Source: Methanomicrobiales archaeon
GTDB lineage: Archaea > Halobacteriota > Methanomicrobia > Methanomicrobiales > Methanospirillaceae
Reading direction: 5' to 3'
Length of the DNA stretch: 10,880 bases
Assembly: GCA_013415575.1 (NCBI GenBank)
Contig: JAAEES010000022.1
Coordinates: forward strand, 1 to 10,880
Within the stretch, counting starts at the first letter, position 1. Each line of letters begins with the position of its first letter. Shown piece after piece: positions 1 through 7,302 of the stretch. The notes below the pieces were generated by a model, which did not search any database, was not told the DNA's origin, and saw nothing but the letters and a program-made list of their open reading frames with translations. The position numbers and the translations under genes are program-made.

Positions 1-1
1 G

Positions 2-391
2 GCGATGCGTCTCCTGAAAGGAGAGATGGAGGAGGTGGCCCCTGAACATGACCTTGAACAGAGCTCAGAGGAATTCGTGGCCAATGCCGTGGTCTGTAAC
101 GGGAATGAACGGGATCTCGAGCGTATATGCGCCACTATGGTCGGATCACTTGAGCCGGTTCTCCCCCTCCTCATTGATCGCGGACTGGCCAGGAGAACTG
201 ACGGAAGAATCGAGTTATCTGACCTGGCCCGGATCATGGCCGAACATTTCATCGGGGTAGAGCGACTTACGGATATTCTTGCGCTGATCAGGAAGACCGA
301 TGACCCGGTCGAGATCCTGACCGAGCTGGAGTGCAGTTCCGGGCATGAAGACCGGGAAAAAAAGGAGAAGAAGAAAAAGGGCCGCCGGTGA
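2..391 (+). CDS. C-terminal fragment of a larger protein, possibly a DEAD/DEAH (Ski2-like) helicase
   Basis: The frame is open at the left edge (GCG codon at 2-4 before the ATG at 5), so this is probably the 3' end of a gene that starts outside the window; the ATG at 5 has no convincing ribosome binding site. About 129 residues are visible. The middle part (roughly residues 35-75) has the pattern of a small winged-helix-like domain, and the stretch SDLARIMAEHFIG followed by a helix and ILTELEC resembles the end of the helical C-terminal region of archaeal Ski2-like helicases. This is a resemblance from memory, not a match to conserved helicase motifs, which would lie upstream. The tail is strongly basic (KKEKKKKGRR) and probably disordered, perhaps binding nucleic acid. 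It converges on the minus-strand gene ending at 465. Confidence is good that it is coding and low on function. Confidence 0.6.
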   Translation, partial: AMRLLKGEMEEVAPEHDLEQSSEEFVANAVVCNGNERDLERICATMVGSLEPVLPLLIDRGLARRTDGRIELSDLARIMAEHFIGVERLTDILALIRKTDDPVEILTELECSSGHEDREKKEKKKKGRR

Positions 392-405
392 ATGCTCACT
401 CCCCG

Positions 406-423
406 TTCTTTTCGATAATTTTT
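406..423 (+). terminator. T-rich archaeal-type terminator after the first gene
   Basis: Fifteen bases after the stop at 389-391 the plus strand becomes T-rich (TTCTTTTCGATAATTTTT). Archaeal RNA polymerase commonly terminates at U-tracts without a required hairpin. The tract lies in the short gap between two convergent genes, where a terminator is expected. No experimental support is available. Confidence 0.45.
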
Positions 424-464
424 CACACTGCCACCTGGTTACCGAGGATTTGTTCCTCTGCCAT

Positions 465-968
465 TCATGCATCTCCTCCCCTCGTCCGTGATCGCGCCTG
501 GTTAAGGATGGATTCCCTGAGCGCTCCAGCATCGGTTATTCCGTTGATTTTCAATTCTGCCGCCGACTCCGTTCCTGCGAGGTTTCCTGCTGAATGAATC
601 TTCAGCATCGAGATCCCGAAAAATCGCGAGAGTGGCCCCTGGATGATATCCACGGTTGTGATCCTGTTGTAGGGAACGATGCCGGTCTGCCGCCACCAGA
701 CTCCCCGCTCCCAGCTGATTGCAGTATCTGAGAACCTGTAGAGGATTGTGCGGTAGTACGCGCCGGTCCACCAGATGAGAAAGATAACCACCAGCAGGAG
801 AGGAATGGTGATGATCAGGATCAAATCCGGCGGGGTGAAGAAGGTGAGCGGGACAAGCCAGGGGAGAATCCCTGCCCAGATGATGATGAGGAGATACGTG
901 AGGTACAGGCTCCGCAGGTTCCGGTGCGGTCTGATCTCACCGGGGTGAGGACAGCTGATCTCTGGCAT
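465..968 (-). CDS. Membrane protein with bacterial PH domain (bPH2/DUF304, YdbS/YdbT-like)
   Basis: The 167-residue protein has a short polar N-terminus, two hydrophobic segments at about residues 22-44 and 48-68 that form a membrane hairpin, and then a soluble domain from about residue 72 to 155. In that domain, an aromatic/basic strand (YRFSDTAISWERGVWWRQ) is followed by IVPYNRITTVDIIQGPLSRFFGI, which is the signature of the bPH2 (DUF304) family. Proteins of this family are small membrane-anchored proteins whose biochemical role is mostly unknown. Here there is a single bPH2 copy, as in YdbS-type proteins, rather than tandem copies. The gene is separated from the methyltransferase stop (1004) by only 35 bases, but a TATA-like box in that gap places a start site almost at its ATG, so a separate leaderless transcript is plausible. 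Family assignment is firm; function is unknown. Confidence 0.85.
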   Translation of the reverse strand: MPEISCPHPGEIRPHRNLRSLYLTYLLIIIWAGILPWLVPLTFFTPPDLILIITIPLLLVVIFLIWWTGAYYRTILYRFSDTAISWERGVWWRQTGIVPYNRITTVDIIQGPLSRFFGISMLKIHSAGNLAGTESAAELKINGITDAGALRESILNQARSRTRGGDA

Positions 969-987
969 GATGAGGGTAGGATTTGAA

Positions 988-996
988 ATCTATAAG
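988..996 (-). promoter_or_regulatory. TATA-like box for the PH-domain gene
   Basis: On the minus strand CTTATAGAT lies centred near 992, about 25 bases before the ATG at 968. With the usual archaeal TATA-to-start distance, transcription would begin at or next to the start codon, giving a leaderless mRNA. This agrees with the absence of a ribosome binding site before the ATG. Confidence 0.45.
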
Positions 997-1003
997 AAGA
1001 TGT

Positions 1004-1864
1004 TCAGGGATTTTCCCTGGTGATCGTGCATACCCACCGGTCATAGATAGGATCCCGGGTATTTTCAGATACTTCGACACCACAGTCGCACTGTTCTGCC
1101 CACGCGGTGATCCGGCCGGCTTCCTCCTTCTTCCCGACCGTTATCAGACACCGCTTGGTGAGCATGACCAGCTCGCGGGTAAGCACTTCCCAGGTCTCGG
1201 CATTGAAGTCATTGATCTCACCAAACATCAGGCCCAGACCTGCACCTACCGGAGCGATGTAGTGGTGGGCGAGGGTTGCATCGATGCACATGGTCTCGCG
1301 GGGGATTAGTCTTCCGGTAGAGAATCCGAGCGATAGGAGACCGAGATCGATATCGCAGGCCAGAACCCGGTATCCCAGATCTCTCATCACGACTGAACCA
1401 AGCCCGGATCCGCAGCAGAAGTCCAGGCAGGTCTGCCCCGTGCCCGGCCCCCAGGCCTCCTCTAAAAGGGACTGCACCATTGCCCTCCGTGCCGGGTTCA
1501 GATCCTCGAATGCGGGTGTCACCGCCGCTGCGATACGGAGACTGTAGTACTCCCTGACCGCCTCCTCCCAGACCTGCCGGTCTTCCTGGTAGATGTCACC
1601 TCCAAGCTCTTCAAAAAAGGAGATGATGGATGCTTTCGGACGGCGGAGGTGATAGCATCCGGCAACCCAGCGATCATCCCCGTAATGGACCGCGACGGCG
1701 AGCGGATCGGATTCCTCATCGACAAGCAGTCTCCCCTGGTCGCCATGGCATTCCAGGAGGAAGGAGGAAAACCGGTCATCGGGCAGGTCGGCGAATGAAG
1801 GCTCTATGAGATCGACGACGCCGACCCCAAAGATGTCGGCAAGGGAAGGATGTTCATCGCTCAC
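1004..1864 (-). CDS. Class I SAM-dependent methyltransferase, substrate unknown
   Basis: The 286-residue protein carries a clear SAM-binding motif I, LDFCCGSGLG, at residues 147-156, followed by an acidic end of strand 2 (CDID, Asp171) expected to bind the ribose hydroxyls. These are hallmarks of the Rossmann-fold class I methyltransferases. The first 140 residues are a separate acidic, partly helical region that I do not recognise; the segment before motif I (about 100-140) is likely a helical lid. The start is a GTG at 1862-1864; a GGAG at 1875-1878 serves as ribosome binding site and lies across the end of apgM, whose stop is only five bases upstream. The gene is therefore probably translated from the apgM transcript. 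Neither motif nor neighbour reveals the substrate (protein, RNA or small molecule). The methyltransferase fold is confident; a specific role is not. Confidence 0.8.
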   Translation of the reverse strand: MSDEHPSLADIFGVGVVDLIEPSFADLPDDRFSSFLLECHGDQGRLLVDEESDPLAVAVHYGDDRWVAGCYHLRRPKASIISFFEELGGDIYQEDRQVWEEAVREYYSLRIAAAVTPAFEDLNPARRAMVQSLLEEAWGPGTGQTCLDFCCGSGLGSVVMRDLGYRVLACDIDLGLLSLGFSTGRLIPRETMCIDATLAHHYIAPVGAGLGLMFGEINDFNAETWEVLTRELVMLTKRCLITVGKKEEAGRITAWAEQCDCGVEVSENTRDPIYDRWVCTITRENP

Positions 1865-1869
1865 GCTTA

Positions 1870-3105
1870 TCAGGCTCCGTACTTCGTTGTTCTGTTGATC
1901 AGGTCACAGATGATCGGCATGAGTGCTGATCCCGGGATGCGGTTGAGCCCGCCCTGTGCACATGCGATTTCGTCATAGGATCTGACCGCATCGATCCGTA
2001 CGCCATCCCCCCTGATGACCAGCGGCACCGGATCGGCACTGTGGTCCCGGATACTGCACGGTGTGCTGTGATCGGCGCAAACCACGAGAAGGAGCCCCTG
2101 TACAGAGAGGAATGGCTCAATGGCCGCGTCGATCAGCTCGATAAAGTCCCGTTTTTCGACTGCTTTTCCATCGTGCCCTGCCTCATCTGCCCCTTTGATA
2201 TTGAGGAGGACAAAATCCTGCGTTTCAAGTTCGGTGAGGGCCGCGTCCACCTTTCCCGAAAGGTTGGTATCTATGGATCCGGTTGCTCCGGCTACCGGAA
2301 CACGGCGGAGTCCCACCGAGGTGCCGATCCCGTTGATCAGTGTTGCCGCCGCGATCACACTCCCTGAAAGTCCGTACCGTTCGGAAAATGGCGGGAAGTC
2401 ACCCATTTCACCGGCACCACGGATGAGGATGGTATTTGCCGGTGCAAGCCCCCGTTTGCTACGGTTGCGGTTGAGAGGATGCCCTGCGAGTATTGCATCA
2501 GCCTGTCTGACAAACGAGTCCAGCGCATCAGCCGTCTTTCTGTCTGCCGGGCTGTCCCGGAGCGGCCTGAACGGAGGACATCTGACGCCGTCTTTCTTCG
2601 GGTCATTGGACGAGACGCAGGCCCCGAGCCCCCGGCCCCGGAAGGCGAGTGCGGCACGATGGCCAGTCCCTGACCTGAACAACACTTCGATGCCGAAGGG
2701 AGAGAGGTCGACCCCGTCCATGACGGCACGGGTCAGGTCCGCGGTATCATGGATGCGCCCTGCCCGCCGGTCAATGACCCTTCCTGCGTTATCCAGCGTG
2801 GCATAGTTACAACGGAATCCAATCATCCCCGGTTCCATCAGGATGCCGGTTCCCACGGCTTCAAGGGGCCCGCGGCCGGTATAGCAGCTCTCGGGCGGGT
2901 AGCCGAGCAGGCTCAGATGCGAGGTGTCCGAGCCGGGGCGGATTCCGGGACCGATGGTATCCATAATCCCGCAGATCCCCTCAGCGGCAATCCGGTCCAG
3001 TACTGGCGTTTTTGCGGCCTGGAGCGGCGTGAGATTCCGGAGATCCGGGCAGGGCCGGTCAGAGACACCATCGATGATCAGGAGCAGGACCCTATCAGCC
3101 GTCAT
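1870..3105 (-). CDS. apgM: 2,3-bisphosphoglycerate-independent phosphoglycerate mutase, archaeal type
   Basis: This enzyme interconverts 3-phosphoglycerate and 2-phosphoglycerate in glycolysis/gluconeogenesis and belongs to the alkaline phosphatase superfamily. At 411 residues it has the usual length for the archaeal form. Visible metal-site motifs are LLIIDGVSD near the N-terminus (Asp12), GSDTSHLSLLGY (nucleophile Ser62), KGADEAGHDG (Asp307, His311), CADHSTPC (Asp345, His346) and RDHSADPVP (His355). All expected ligands are present, so it should be active. The ATG at 3103-3105 starts directly before the conserved first strand and has no ribosome binding site; a TATA-like element at 3130-3136 fits a nearly leaderless mRNA. 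In methanogens the enzyme works mainly in the gluconeogenic direction (general knowledge). It probably shares a transcript with the methyltransferase behind it. Confidence 0.95.
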   Translation of the reverse strand: MTADRVLLLIIDGVSDRPCPDLRNLTPLQAAKTPVLDRIAAEGICGIMDTIGPGIRPGSDTSHLSLLGYPPESCYTGRGPLEAVGTGILMEPGMIGFRCNYATLDNAGRVIDRRAGRIHDTADLTRAVMDGVDLSPFGIEVLFRSGTGHRAALAFRGRGLGACVSSNDPKKDGVRCPPFRPLRDSPADRKTADALDSFVRQADAILAGHPLNRNRSKRGLAPANTILIRGAGEMGDFPPFSERYGLSGSVIAAATLINGIGTSVGLRRVPVAGATGSIDTNLSGKVDAALTELETQDFVLLNIKGADEAGHDGKAVEKRDFIELIDAAIEPFLSVQGLLLVVCADHSTPCSIRDHSADPVPLVIRGDGVRIDAVRSYDEIACAQGGLNRIPGSALMPIICDLINRTTKYGA

Positions 3106-3129
3106 CCTGAAAAGATACGGGCTGCACGG

Positions 3130-3136
3130 TAATATG
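3130..3136 (-). promoter_or_regulatory. TATA-like box for apgM
   Basis: The minus strand reads CATATTA centred near 3133, about 28 bases before the apgM ATG. This predicts a start site within a few bases of the start codon. It lies in the 97-base gap behind rps3ae, the only space available for an apgM promoter. Confidence 0.35.
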
Positions 3137-3167
3137 CTTCACCCTTCGGCGGAGGATCCCGCCACCA

Positions 3168-3190
3168 GGAAAACTACAGAAGAGAAGGAA
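3168..3190 (-). terminator. Pyrimidine/T-rich terminator candidate behind rps3ae
   Basis: After the rps3ae stop (TAA at 3203-3205) the minus strand runs through TTCCTTCTCTTCTGTAGTTTTCC. This is T-rich but interrupted, so it is only a moderate archaeal terminator candidate. It would end the five-gene ribosomal operon. Confidence 0.3.
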
Positions 3191-3202
3191 CAGGAGGCAG
3201 CG

Positions 3203-3796
3203 TTACGCCGCCCTGACTGTCCCGACTTTGGACTTGATGATCTCGACCCTGCGGACGGGGAAGAGCGGTTTCACCGCCTTGAAGATCTCCTTTGAGATCT
3301 CGCCGGTTACGATGCCATTGAGGAGGGCATTGAAATCGCCTTCCTTGGCCATGTCTTGTGCCTTCTGCGCCATGAGGCCGCGGATGGCATGGGTCTGGCT
3401 CAGGTTCGCCCGGGTGAGGGTGTAGCAGGTCACGGTCAGTTCGACTTTCTTCCCGTCCTTGGTGGTGACCGGGACATGACAGTCTATCCGTGAGGTTCGC
3501 CGCTTGACAAGCGACCGCAGGTAATCGCGGGTCAGTTCGTGCCCGACAAACTGGGTATACGCGGCATCACCGGTCACATTCTCGACCCGGAACTTCATTT
3601 TCACATTCTGGCGGGCATAGTCATTGATGATCTCACCGAGTGTGGTCTGCATGATCCGTCCGACAACATTCTCGGGATCATTGGCGATGGTGTCGCCGAT
3701 GTATGCCTTTCCGAGGCTGTCAGGGGTATATACCTTATACCAGCTCTTGGCCTTCCAGCCCTCGACTCTTCTTCCTACCTGTTTTTTCTTTGCCAT
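3203..3796 (-). CDS. rps3ae: 30S ribosomal protein S3Ae (eS1)
   Basis: The 197-residue basic protein begins MAKKKQVGRRVEGWKAKSWY and contains EVYTPDSLG-like (KVYTPDSLGKAYIGDT), TTLGEIINDY and KMKFRVENV segments characteristic of archaeal/eukaryal S3Ae (S1e), a small-subunit protein absent from bacteria. It acts in the 30S ribosomal subunit near the mRNA exit region. It is the last gene of the five-gene operon: its ATG follows the serS stop by 11 bases, and an AGGTGA ribosome binding site (3801-3806) lies between them, directly against the serS TGA. In many archaea rps3ae sits close to rps15, recJ and pcc1 (established gene-order knowledge); here serS intervenes. The length is normal and no anomaly was seen. 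Confidence 0.97.
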   Translation of the reverse strand: MAKKKQVGRRVEGWKAKSWYKVYTPDSLGKAYIGDTIANDPENVVGRIMQTTLGEIINDYARQNVKMKFRVENVTGDAAYTQFVGHELTRDYLRSLVKRRTSRIDCHVPVTTKDGKKVELTVTCYTLTRANLSQTHAIRGLMAQKAQDMAKEGDFNALLNGIVTGEISKEIFKAVKPLFPVRRVEIIKSKVGTVRAA

Positions 3797-3800
3797 TGAA

Positions 3801-3806
3801 TCACCT
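3801..3806 (-). promoter_or_regulatory. Ribosome binding site of rps3ae
   Basis: AGGTGA on the minus strand lies four bases before the rps3ae ATG and directly after the serS stop codon (TGA at 3808-3810). Ribosomes ending serS would finish almost on this site, consistent with coupled translation. Confidence 0.6.
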
Positions 3807-3807
3807 T

Positions 3808-5340
3808 TCAGAGGAATTTGAACAGATTTACTGGTTCTCCAACCATTCTGGCCACCTTTTCCGGCCAGGTTTCACGATCCAGTCCTTTCTGGGCCAGGAA
3901 TGCCGCCGTCCACCGCTCAAGGCCGATGCCTGAGCATCCGGACCAGCACTCAGCCCCGCTCTGGATCTTCACATTAAACCCTTTCGGGTATTTGTCCCCG
4001 TTGATGCTGACGTTCTGGAATTCGAGCCAGCTCTCACTGTAGGGGAGGAATGCTTCGTAATCGGTCGTCCCGATCCGTTCTCCACAGCCGCACGCGGCTT
4101 CCCCGCCGACCATCCCTTCCTGGGCCATGAACCAGGGGGTAACCATGGCCGATCGCCACTCGAGCTCGAGGATGTCCTCAAAGACATGCATATACGCCTC
4201 ATGGAGCTTGTCTGCGATTTCCACGGTCTGCTCTGCGGTTCCCAGCCAGAGCACCTCGATCCGGTGGAACTCGTCCACCCGTTCGATACCGTGGATTCCG
4301 CCGCTTTCGTAGCGGTGGGATGTCCCGCTCCGATCAAAGATCCTGATCGGGAGACAATCGTTGGCGAGCGTCTCTCCCTGCACGAAGGGCCAGAATGGCG
4401 GACACTGGGCATAGCACATCCCGCCGATAGGGCCATCGATGCGGTTTTTGATCTCGTCAATCCAGACCTCCCCGGTAACCTTGAAGTAATCGGCGATGTC
4501 CTCCCAGTACGAGGGGTCGCGGGTCTTCGGGGTGCAGATGTAGTAGATCTCCGGGTAGACTCCTTTGGCATGTCCGGAACGCATCCAGACTTCCCAGGGG
4601 ACCATCTTCGGAAAGATCATCTCCGAGAACCCGAGCGGGCGGATGATCTCCTCGACCACAATCTGCTCAAAAGCACGGAAGAGCTGGACTGCCTGTGGAC
4701 CAAAGATCCACTGTCCGCGGGCGGGAGCATGCTTAATCCAGCCCCGCTCCACCATCTCAGCGGTCGGGTCTTTGATGAAGTGCCGTGGTTTTACCCCGCT
4801 CTCGAAAACGAGCTCCCAGTGCTCGTCTTTTCCTCCATATGTCGCAGCCTCGATCTTTTCCTCTACCAGCCGGACGAGGCGGTCAGGGATCCTGTTCTCA
4901 AGGTCTGCTGCGCTCACCGCAAGGCTGAGCGTCAGGGTCCCGTCGGCGAGCACCGATTCTGCGATGAAGGGGAGCTTCGGAACCCGGAAGTTCCCGGGGA
5001 AGGCGCCTTTCATGGTGATTGAGAAGGTGCCGATTTCGATTTCCCGGATTCCGAGGCGGAACTTTCCGAGGGTTGGTGCAACCTGCTTCCTGAACCGGAA
5101 GAGTGCATCGTGGGCCCGTGTGTAGGCCCCGCTCTCAAAGGTGAGCAGGAGGACATTTTCCCGGAACTCCGGAGTGCCGGTGATCCGGCCGACTTCGGCA
5201 GGATCCACCCCTTTCGGGACACCCCTCATGAAAAGCACCTGGTTTGCCTCATCGATTAGCGCTCTGGCTGTCTGTTCGGCTTCGGGCGTGAACGGGGCGC
5301 TGAAGCGAAGCCCTGCCTCTAATCTGAAGCGTAACTGCAT
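3808..5340 (-). CDS. serS: Serine--tRNA ligase, methanogenic type (type 2 SerRS)
   Basis: This enzyme charges tRNA-Ser with serine. The 510-residue sequence matches the rare type 2 SerRS known from methanogens, not the common form: it lacks the long N-terminal coiled-coil arm and has an N-terminal alpha/beta tRNA-binding domain (about residues 1-165) followed by the class II catalytic core. Core segments include KMVPWEVWMRSGHAKG, CYAQCPPFW, the motif 2 region ending ERVDEFHRIEVLW, and motif 3 GIGLERW. Type 2 SerRS binds an active-site zinc through Cys, Glu and Cys; comparison with the Methanosarcina barkeri enzyme suggests Cys313, Glu362 and Cys469 here (Cys465 as an alternative). The ATG lies inside the end of pcc1, with a strong GGAGG five bases or so upstream. 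The gene sits between pcc1 and rps3ae in a tight operon. Identity is very secure; exact ligand numbering is inferred. Confidence 0.97.
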   Translation of the reverse strand: MQLRFRLEAGLRFSAPFTPEAEQTARALIDEANQVLFMRGVPKGVDPAEVGRITGTPEFRENVLLLTFESGAYTRAHDALFRFRKQVAPTLGKFRLGIREIEIGTFSITMKGAFPGNFRVPKLPFIAESVLADGTLTLSLAVSAADLENRIPDRLVRLVEEKIEAATYGGKDEHWELVFESGVKPRHFIKDPTAEMVERGWIKHAPARGQWIFGPQAVQLFRAFEQIVVEEIIRPLGFSEMIFPKMVPWEVWMRSGHAKGVYPEIYYICTPKTRDPSYWEDIADYFKVTGEVWIDEIKNRIDGPIGGMCYAQCPPFWPFVQGETLANDCLPIRIFDRSGTSHRYESGGIHGIERVDEFHRIEVLWLGTAEQTVEIADKLHEAYMHVFEDILELEWRSAMVTPWFMAQEGMVGGEAACGCGERIGTTDYEAFLPYSESWLEFQNVSINGDKYPKGFNVKIQSGAECWSGCSGIGLERWTAAFLAQKGLDRETWPEKVARMVGEPVNLFKFL

Positions 5341-5543
5341 AGTTCCTCCGCAATTGCCAGATTCATAAGGTAATCATCCACCGATGCGATGAGGGACCGG
5401 AGTTTCGGTCCTGAGACCACCGTCCTGACCATGTCTCCGGACGCCGTGGTCTGCATGGAGAGGAGGTTGTCCGGCCGGATGGCCCCGGCAACACAGGATG
5501 CGTTCCGGTGGAGGGTTGTGATCTCCCCGTCAATCGCCTTCAT
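5319..5543 (-). CDS. pcc1: KEOPS complex subunit Pcc1-like protein
   Basis: The 74-residue product has the Pcc1 pattern: a first strand with a short basic loop, then VSGPKLRSLIASVDDYLMNL (residues 43-62), where the conserved S-LRS-L-S-DDYL-NL helix is typical. Pcc1 is the small dimerising subunit of KEOPS, which with Kae1 makes the t6A modification at position 37 of ANN-decoding tRNAs. The ATG (5541-5543) overlaps the recJ stop as ATGA, and the 3' end overlaps serS by 22 bases, so it is embedded in the operon and probably translated by coupling. The recJ-pcc1 neighbourhood near rps15 and rps3ae is common in archaea, which supports the call for such a short protein. It is short but complete for the family. 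Confidence 0.85.
   Translation of the reverse strand: MKAIDGEITTLHRNASCVAGAIRPDNLLSMQTTASGDMVRTVVSGPKLRSLIASVDDYLMNLAIAEELCSYASD
5345..5349 (-). promoter_or_regulatory. Ribosome binding site of serS, inside pcc1
   Basis: GGAGG on the minus strand lies four bases before the serS ATG at 5338-5340. It is the strongest ribosome binding site in the operon and supports this start, even though it makes serS overlap the last 22 bases of pcc1. Confidence 0.7.
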
Positions 5544-6757
5544 GCTGCAACAATCCTCCCAAATGCCGCTCTGAACTCATCAAGGCGTGCACAGCTCACC
5601 GTCGCCCCCGCCCTCATCGTATGACCGCCGCCGAAGCCGCCGCACCGGACAGCAGCCTCATGGATTGCGTCACCGAGCCGGATATCCTGAGGTTTCGCTG
5701 ACCGGACCGAGACATGGCAGAGGTCATCAATCTTTGCCGCTACCATCACCGGGGTTTCGAGCAGCGTGTCCCTGACAAGGGCATCGGCGACATCGCTTGC
5801 CACCGATACCTCCTCAACGGTGTAGAAACCGTCCGGGTCAGGCCTCTCCAGTGCGAACCGGAGTGCCCGGATCACCTGCAACCGGTGTCCGAGTGCCGTC
5901 TCCCATGCCTCGCCCAGCCCTTCCGCCGAACGGAAGCAGAGCGATGCAGCGAGTCCGCCGCGGCCGCATTTCCCGCATGCATCAATAATAGCAGCAAGGG
6001 CATGGGCATCAGGGATGACCTCACGTTCGAGGGAATACCGCTCTCCATAGAGCGATTCCATGGTCACTGCCGGTGCAAAGGGGCTGATCCGCAGCACGAT
6101 GAGCGAGAGCAGGGTCTCGGGTCCGGATGAATCATCTCCTGCAGCGCTCTCGATCAGGTCTGCCACCGCCATCTCGTCACCGCTGATATGGTGCAGGTAG
6201 GGATGGGTCGAGCAGAGCAGTCGCTCATGGAGGTCCCGCCCCGGCAACCGGCATCCCTTCCCGGGTGTGATGACCGATTCGGCCGCCGCGTCGTTGAAGA
6301 TCTCACGGTTCTTCCCGGTAATCTCCTGGCCGTCACCGAGAATACCGAGCATCACCAGTCCGGCAAGATCGCGGTTATCGCCAAGCATCTGGGCTACGAT
6401 GTACGCAGCACCGGCAGAGGAGAGTTCACGATCGGCATCGATCCCTGCGAGCCGCGGGTTGACATGGAGATCCCCGTTAAACCGGGACAGGTGGTGGTCG
6501 ACGACCATAACCTCTCTCGGCAAATCCTCGAGACCAGACCCGAGATCGCAAAGCAGGGTGGGCGTGTCAGGAGAGATTGCCGCCGGGCTTACCCGGTGGA
6601 GTACCCTCAGTCTGAACCGGATGCCCTTCCGGTGAAGCGCTGTACAGAGGATGGTCCCCGCGGCAATCCCGTCTGCGTCGTGGTGGGCGTAGACTTCTAC
6701 GTACTCCTGACGCGAGAGATGATCAGCAACCCGGGATGCGGCTTCAGCGAGTGCCAT
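5540..6757 (-). CDS. recJ: Archaeal RecJ-like DHH/DHHA1 phosphoesterase (GAN-type nuclease)
   Basis: This is a 405-residue DHH-superfamily protein. Motifs appear in order: HHDADGIAAG (residues 25-34), CDLGSG with Asp71, VVDHH (85-89), the metal-binding loop LGDGQE with Asp142, and the DHHA1 substrate-binding motif GGFGGGH (373-379). All core catalytic positions are intact, so it should be an active metal-dependent phosphoesterase. Archaeal RecJ homologues include GAN, the 5'-to-3' exonuclease bound to GINS in the CMG replisome, and related single-strand nucleases acting in repair or RNA processing; the sequence alone does not separate these. The gene starts three bases after the rps15 stop and has no obvious ribosome binding site, suggesting translation by reinitiation. 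Its stop overlaps the pcc1 start. The family is certain; GAN versus another RecJ role is inferred from the conserved neighbourhood. Confidence 0.92.
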   Translation of the reverse strand: MALAEAASRVADHLSRQEYVEVYAHHDADGIAAGTILCTALHRKGIRFRLRVLHRVSPAAISPDTPTLLCDLGSGLEDLPREVMVVDHHLSRFNGDLHVNPRLAGIDADRELSSAGAAYIVAQMLGDNRDLAGLVMLGILGDGQEITGKNREIFNDAAAESVITPGKGCRLPGRDLHERLLCSTHPYLHHISGDEMAVADLIESAAGDDSSGPETLLSLIVLRISPFAPAVTMESLYGERYSLEREVIPDAHALAAIIDACGKCGRGGLAASLCFRSAEGLGEAWETALGHRLQVIRALRFALERPDPDGFYTVEEVSVASDVADALVRDTLLETPVMVAAKIDDLCHVSVRSAKPQDIRLGDAIHEAAVRCGGFGGGHTMRAGATVSCARLDEFRAAFGRIVAA

Positions 6758-6760
6758 GTA

Positions 6761-7219
6761 TTATCTGGAGAGCAGTATCTCCGCGGTCTCCGGCTTGTAG
6801 CTCCAGTCACTGGGCAGGCGCCCGGATGAGACGTAGTACCGTACCAGCCGCCGCACCTTGGACTCGGTCAGCTGGAGCTGCCGCTTGTTGTGCAGGTCGT
6901 TTTTGTTCTCAATGAGATGCTTCCGCAGACCGAGCGACTTTACGATAAGGTTGCGGAGGTCTTCAGGGATCTCGGACTGCAGACCGTTATCTTCCAGGAT
7001 CTGGTCGATCCGCTTCCCCATAACCAGCTTGACGTCAGGGACGCCATAGCGGTCACGGAGGACGAGCCCGATCCGGCTGCTTGAGTATCCCTCTTTCTTA
7101 AGGTCGATAATGACTTTCTCGATGGCTTTCACGTCGGTATTAGACCAGGACGGCGCCTCTGTGCGGTGAGGACGGACCGAGCCCGAATCTCCTCTCCGGC
7201 GTGCATGTATACGTGCCAT
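6761..7219 (-). CDS. rps15: 30S ribosomal protein S15 (uS15)
   Basis: The 152-residue protein has the archaeal/eukaryal layout: the N-terminal extension MARIHARRRGDSGSVRPHR followed by PSW, then the S15 core with LRNLIVKSLGLRKHLIENKND (about 86-107) and the basic NKRQLQLTESKVRRLVRYY segment that contacts 16S rRNA. It binds the central domain of the small subunit early in assembly. It is the first gene of the five-gene operon; its ATG (7217-7219) is preceded by a strong GGAGGTGA ribosome binding site at 7223-7230. A leader of roughly 115 bases separates it from the likely TATA box, with a palindrome and a hairpin described separately. Length and composition are normal. Confidence 0.97.
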   Translation of the reverse strand: MARIHARRRGDSGSVRPHRTEAPSWSNTDVKAIEKVIIDLKKEGYSSSRIGLVLRDRYGVPDVKLVMGKRIDQILEDNGLQSEIPEDLRNLIVKSLGLRKHLIENKNDLHNKRQLQLTESKVRRLVRYYVSSGRLPSDWSYKPETAEILLSR

Positions 7220-7222
7220 GGT

Positions 7223-7230
7223 TCACCTCC
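7223..7230 (-). promoter_or_regulatory. Ribosome binding site of rps15
   Basis: GGAGGTGA on the minus strand lies three bases before the ATG at 7217-7219. The match to the 16S rRNA 3' end is strong, as expected for a highly expressed ribosomal protein, and it fixes the start. Confidence 0.75.
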
Positions 7231-7302
7231 AGGAGATGTAAATCCGGAAAAAGAGCAGACGCCGCTGACTCTTCTGTAATCCCAAGCCATTTCAAGCAAG
7301 GC

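Noticed and set aside
444..458. GAGGA-TTTGT-TCCTC hairpin as a terminator of the PH-domain gene
   Set aside because: The five-pair stem is followed on the minus strand by no T-tract, so it is weak as a terminator and likely chance.
2120..2806. 228-codon open frame on the plus strand
   Set aside because: It is antisense to apgM, with a serine/arginine/proline-rich product typical of a shadow frame.
3148..3163. GGCGG/CCGCC inverted repeat between apgM and rps3ae
   Set aside because: It is a short GC-only 5-base stem without a T-tract or good placement, and is expected by chance in this composition.
4186..5022. 278-codon open frame on the plus strand
   Set aside because: It lies wholly antisense to serS, whose conserved class II synthetase motifs fix the coding strand. 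Long antisense frames are common in GC-rich DNA and its product resembles no family.
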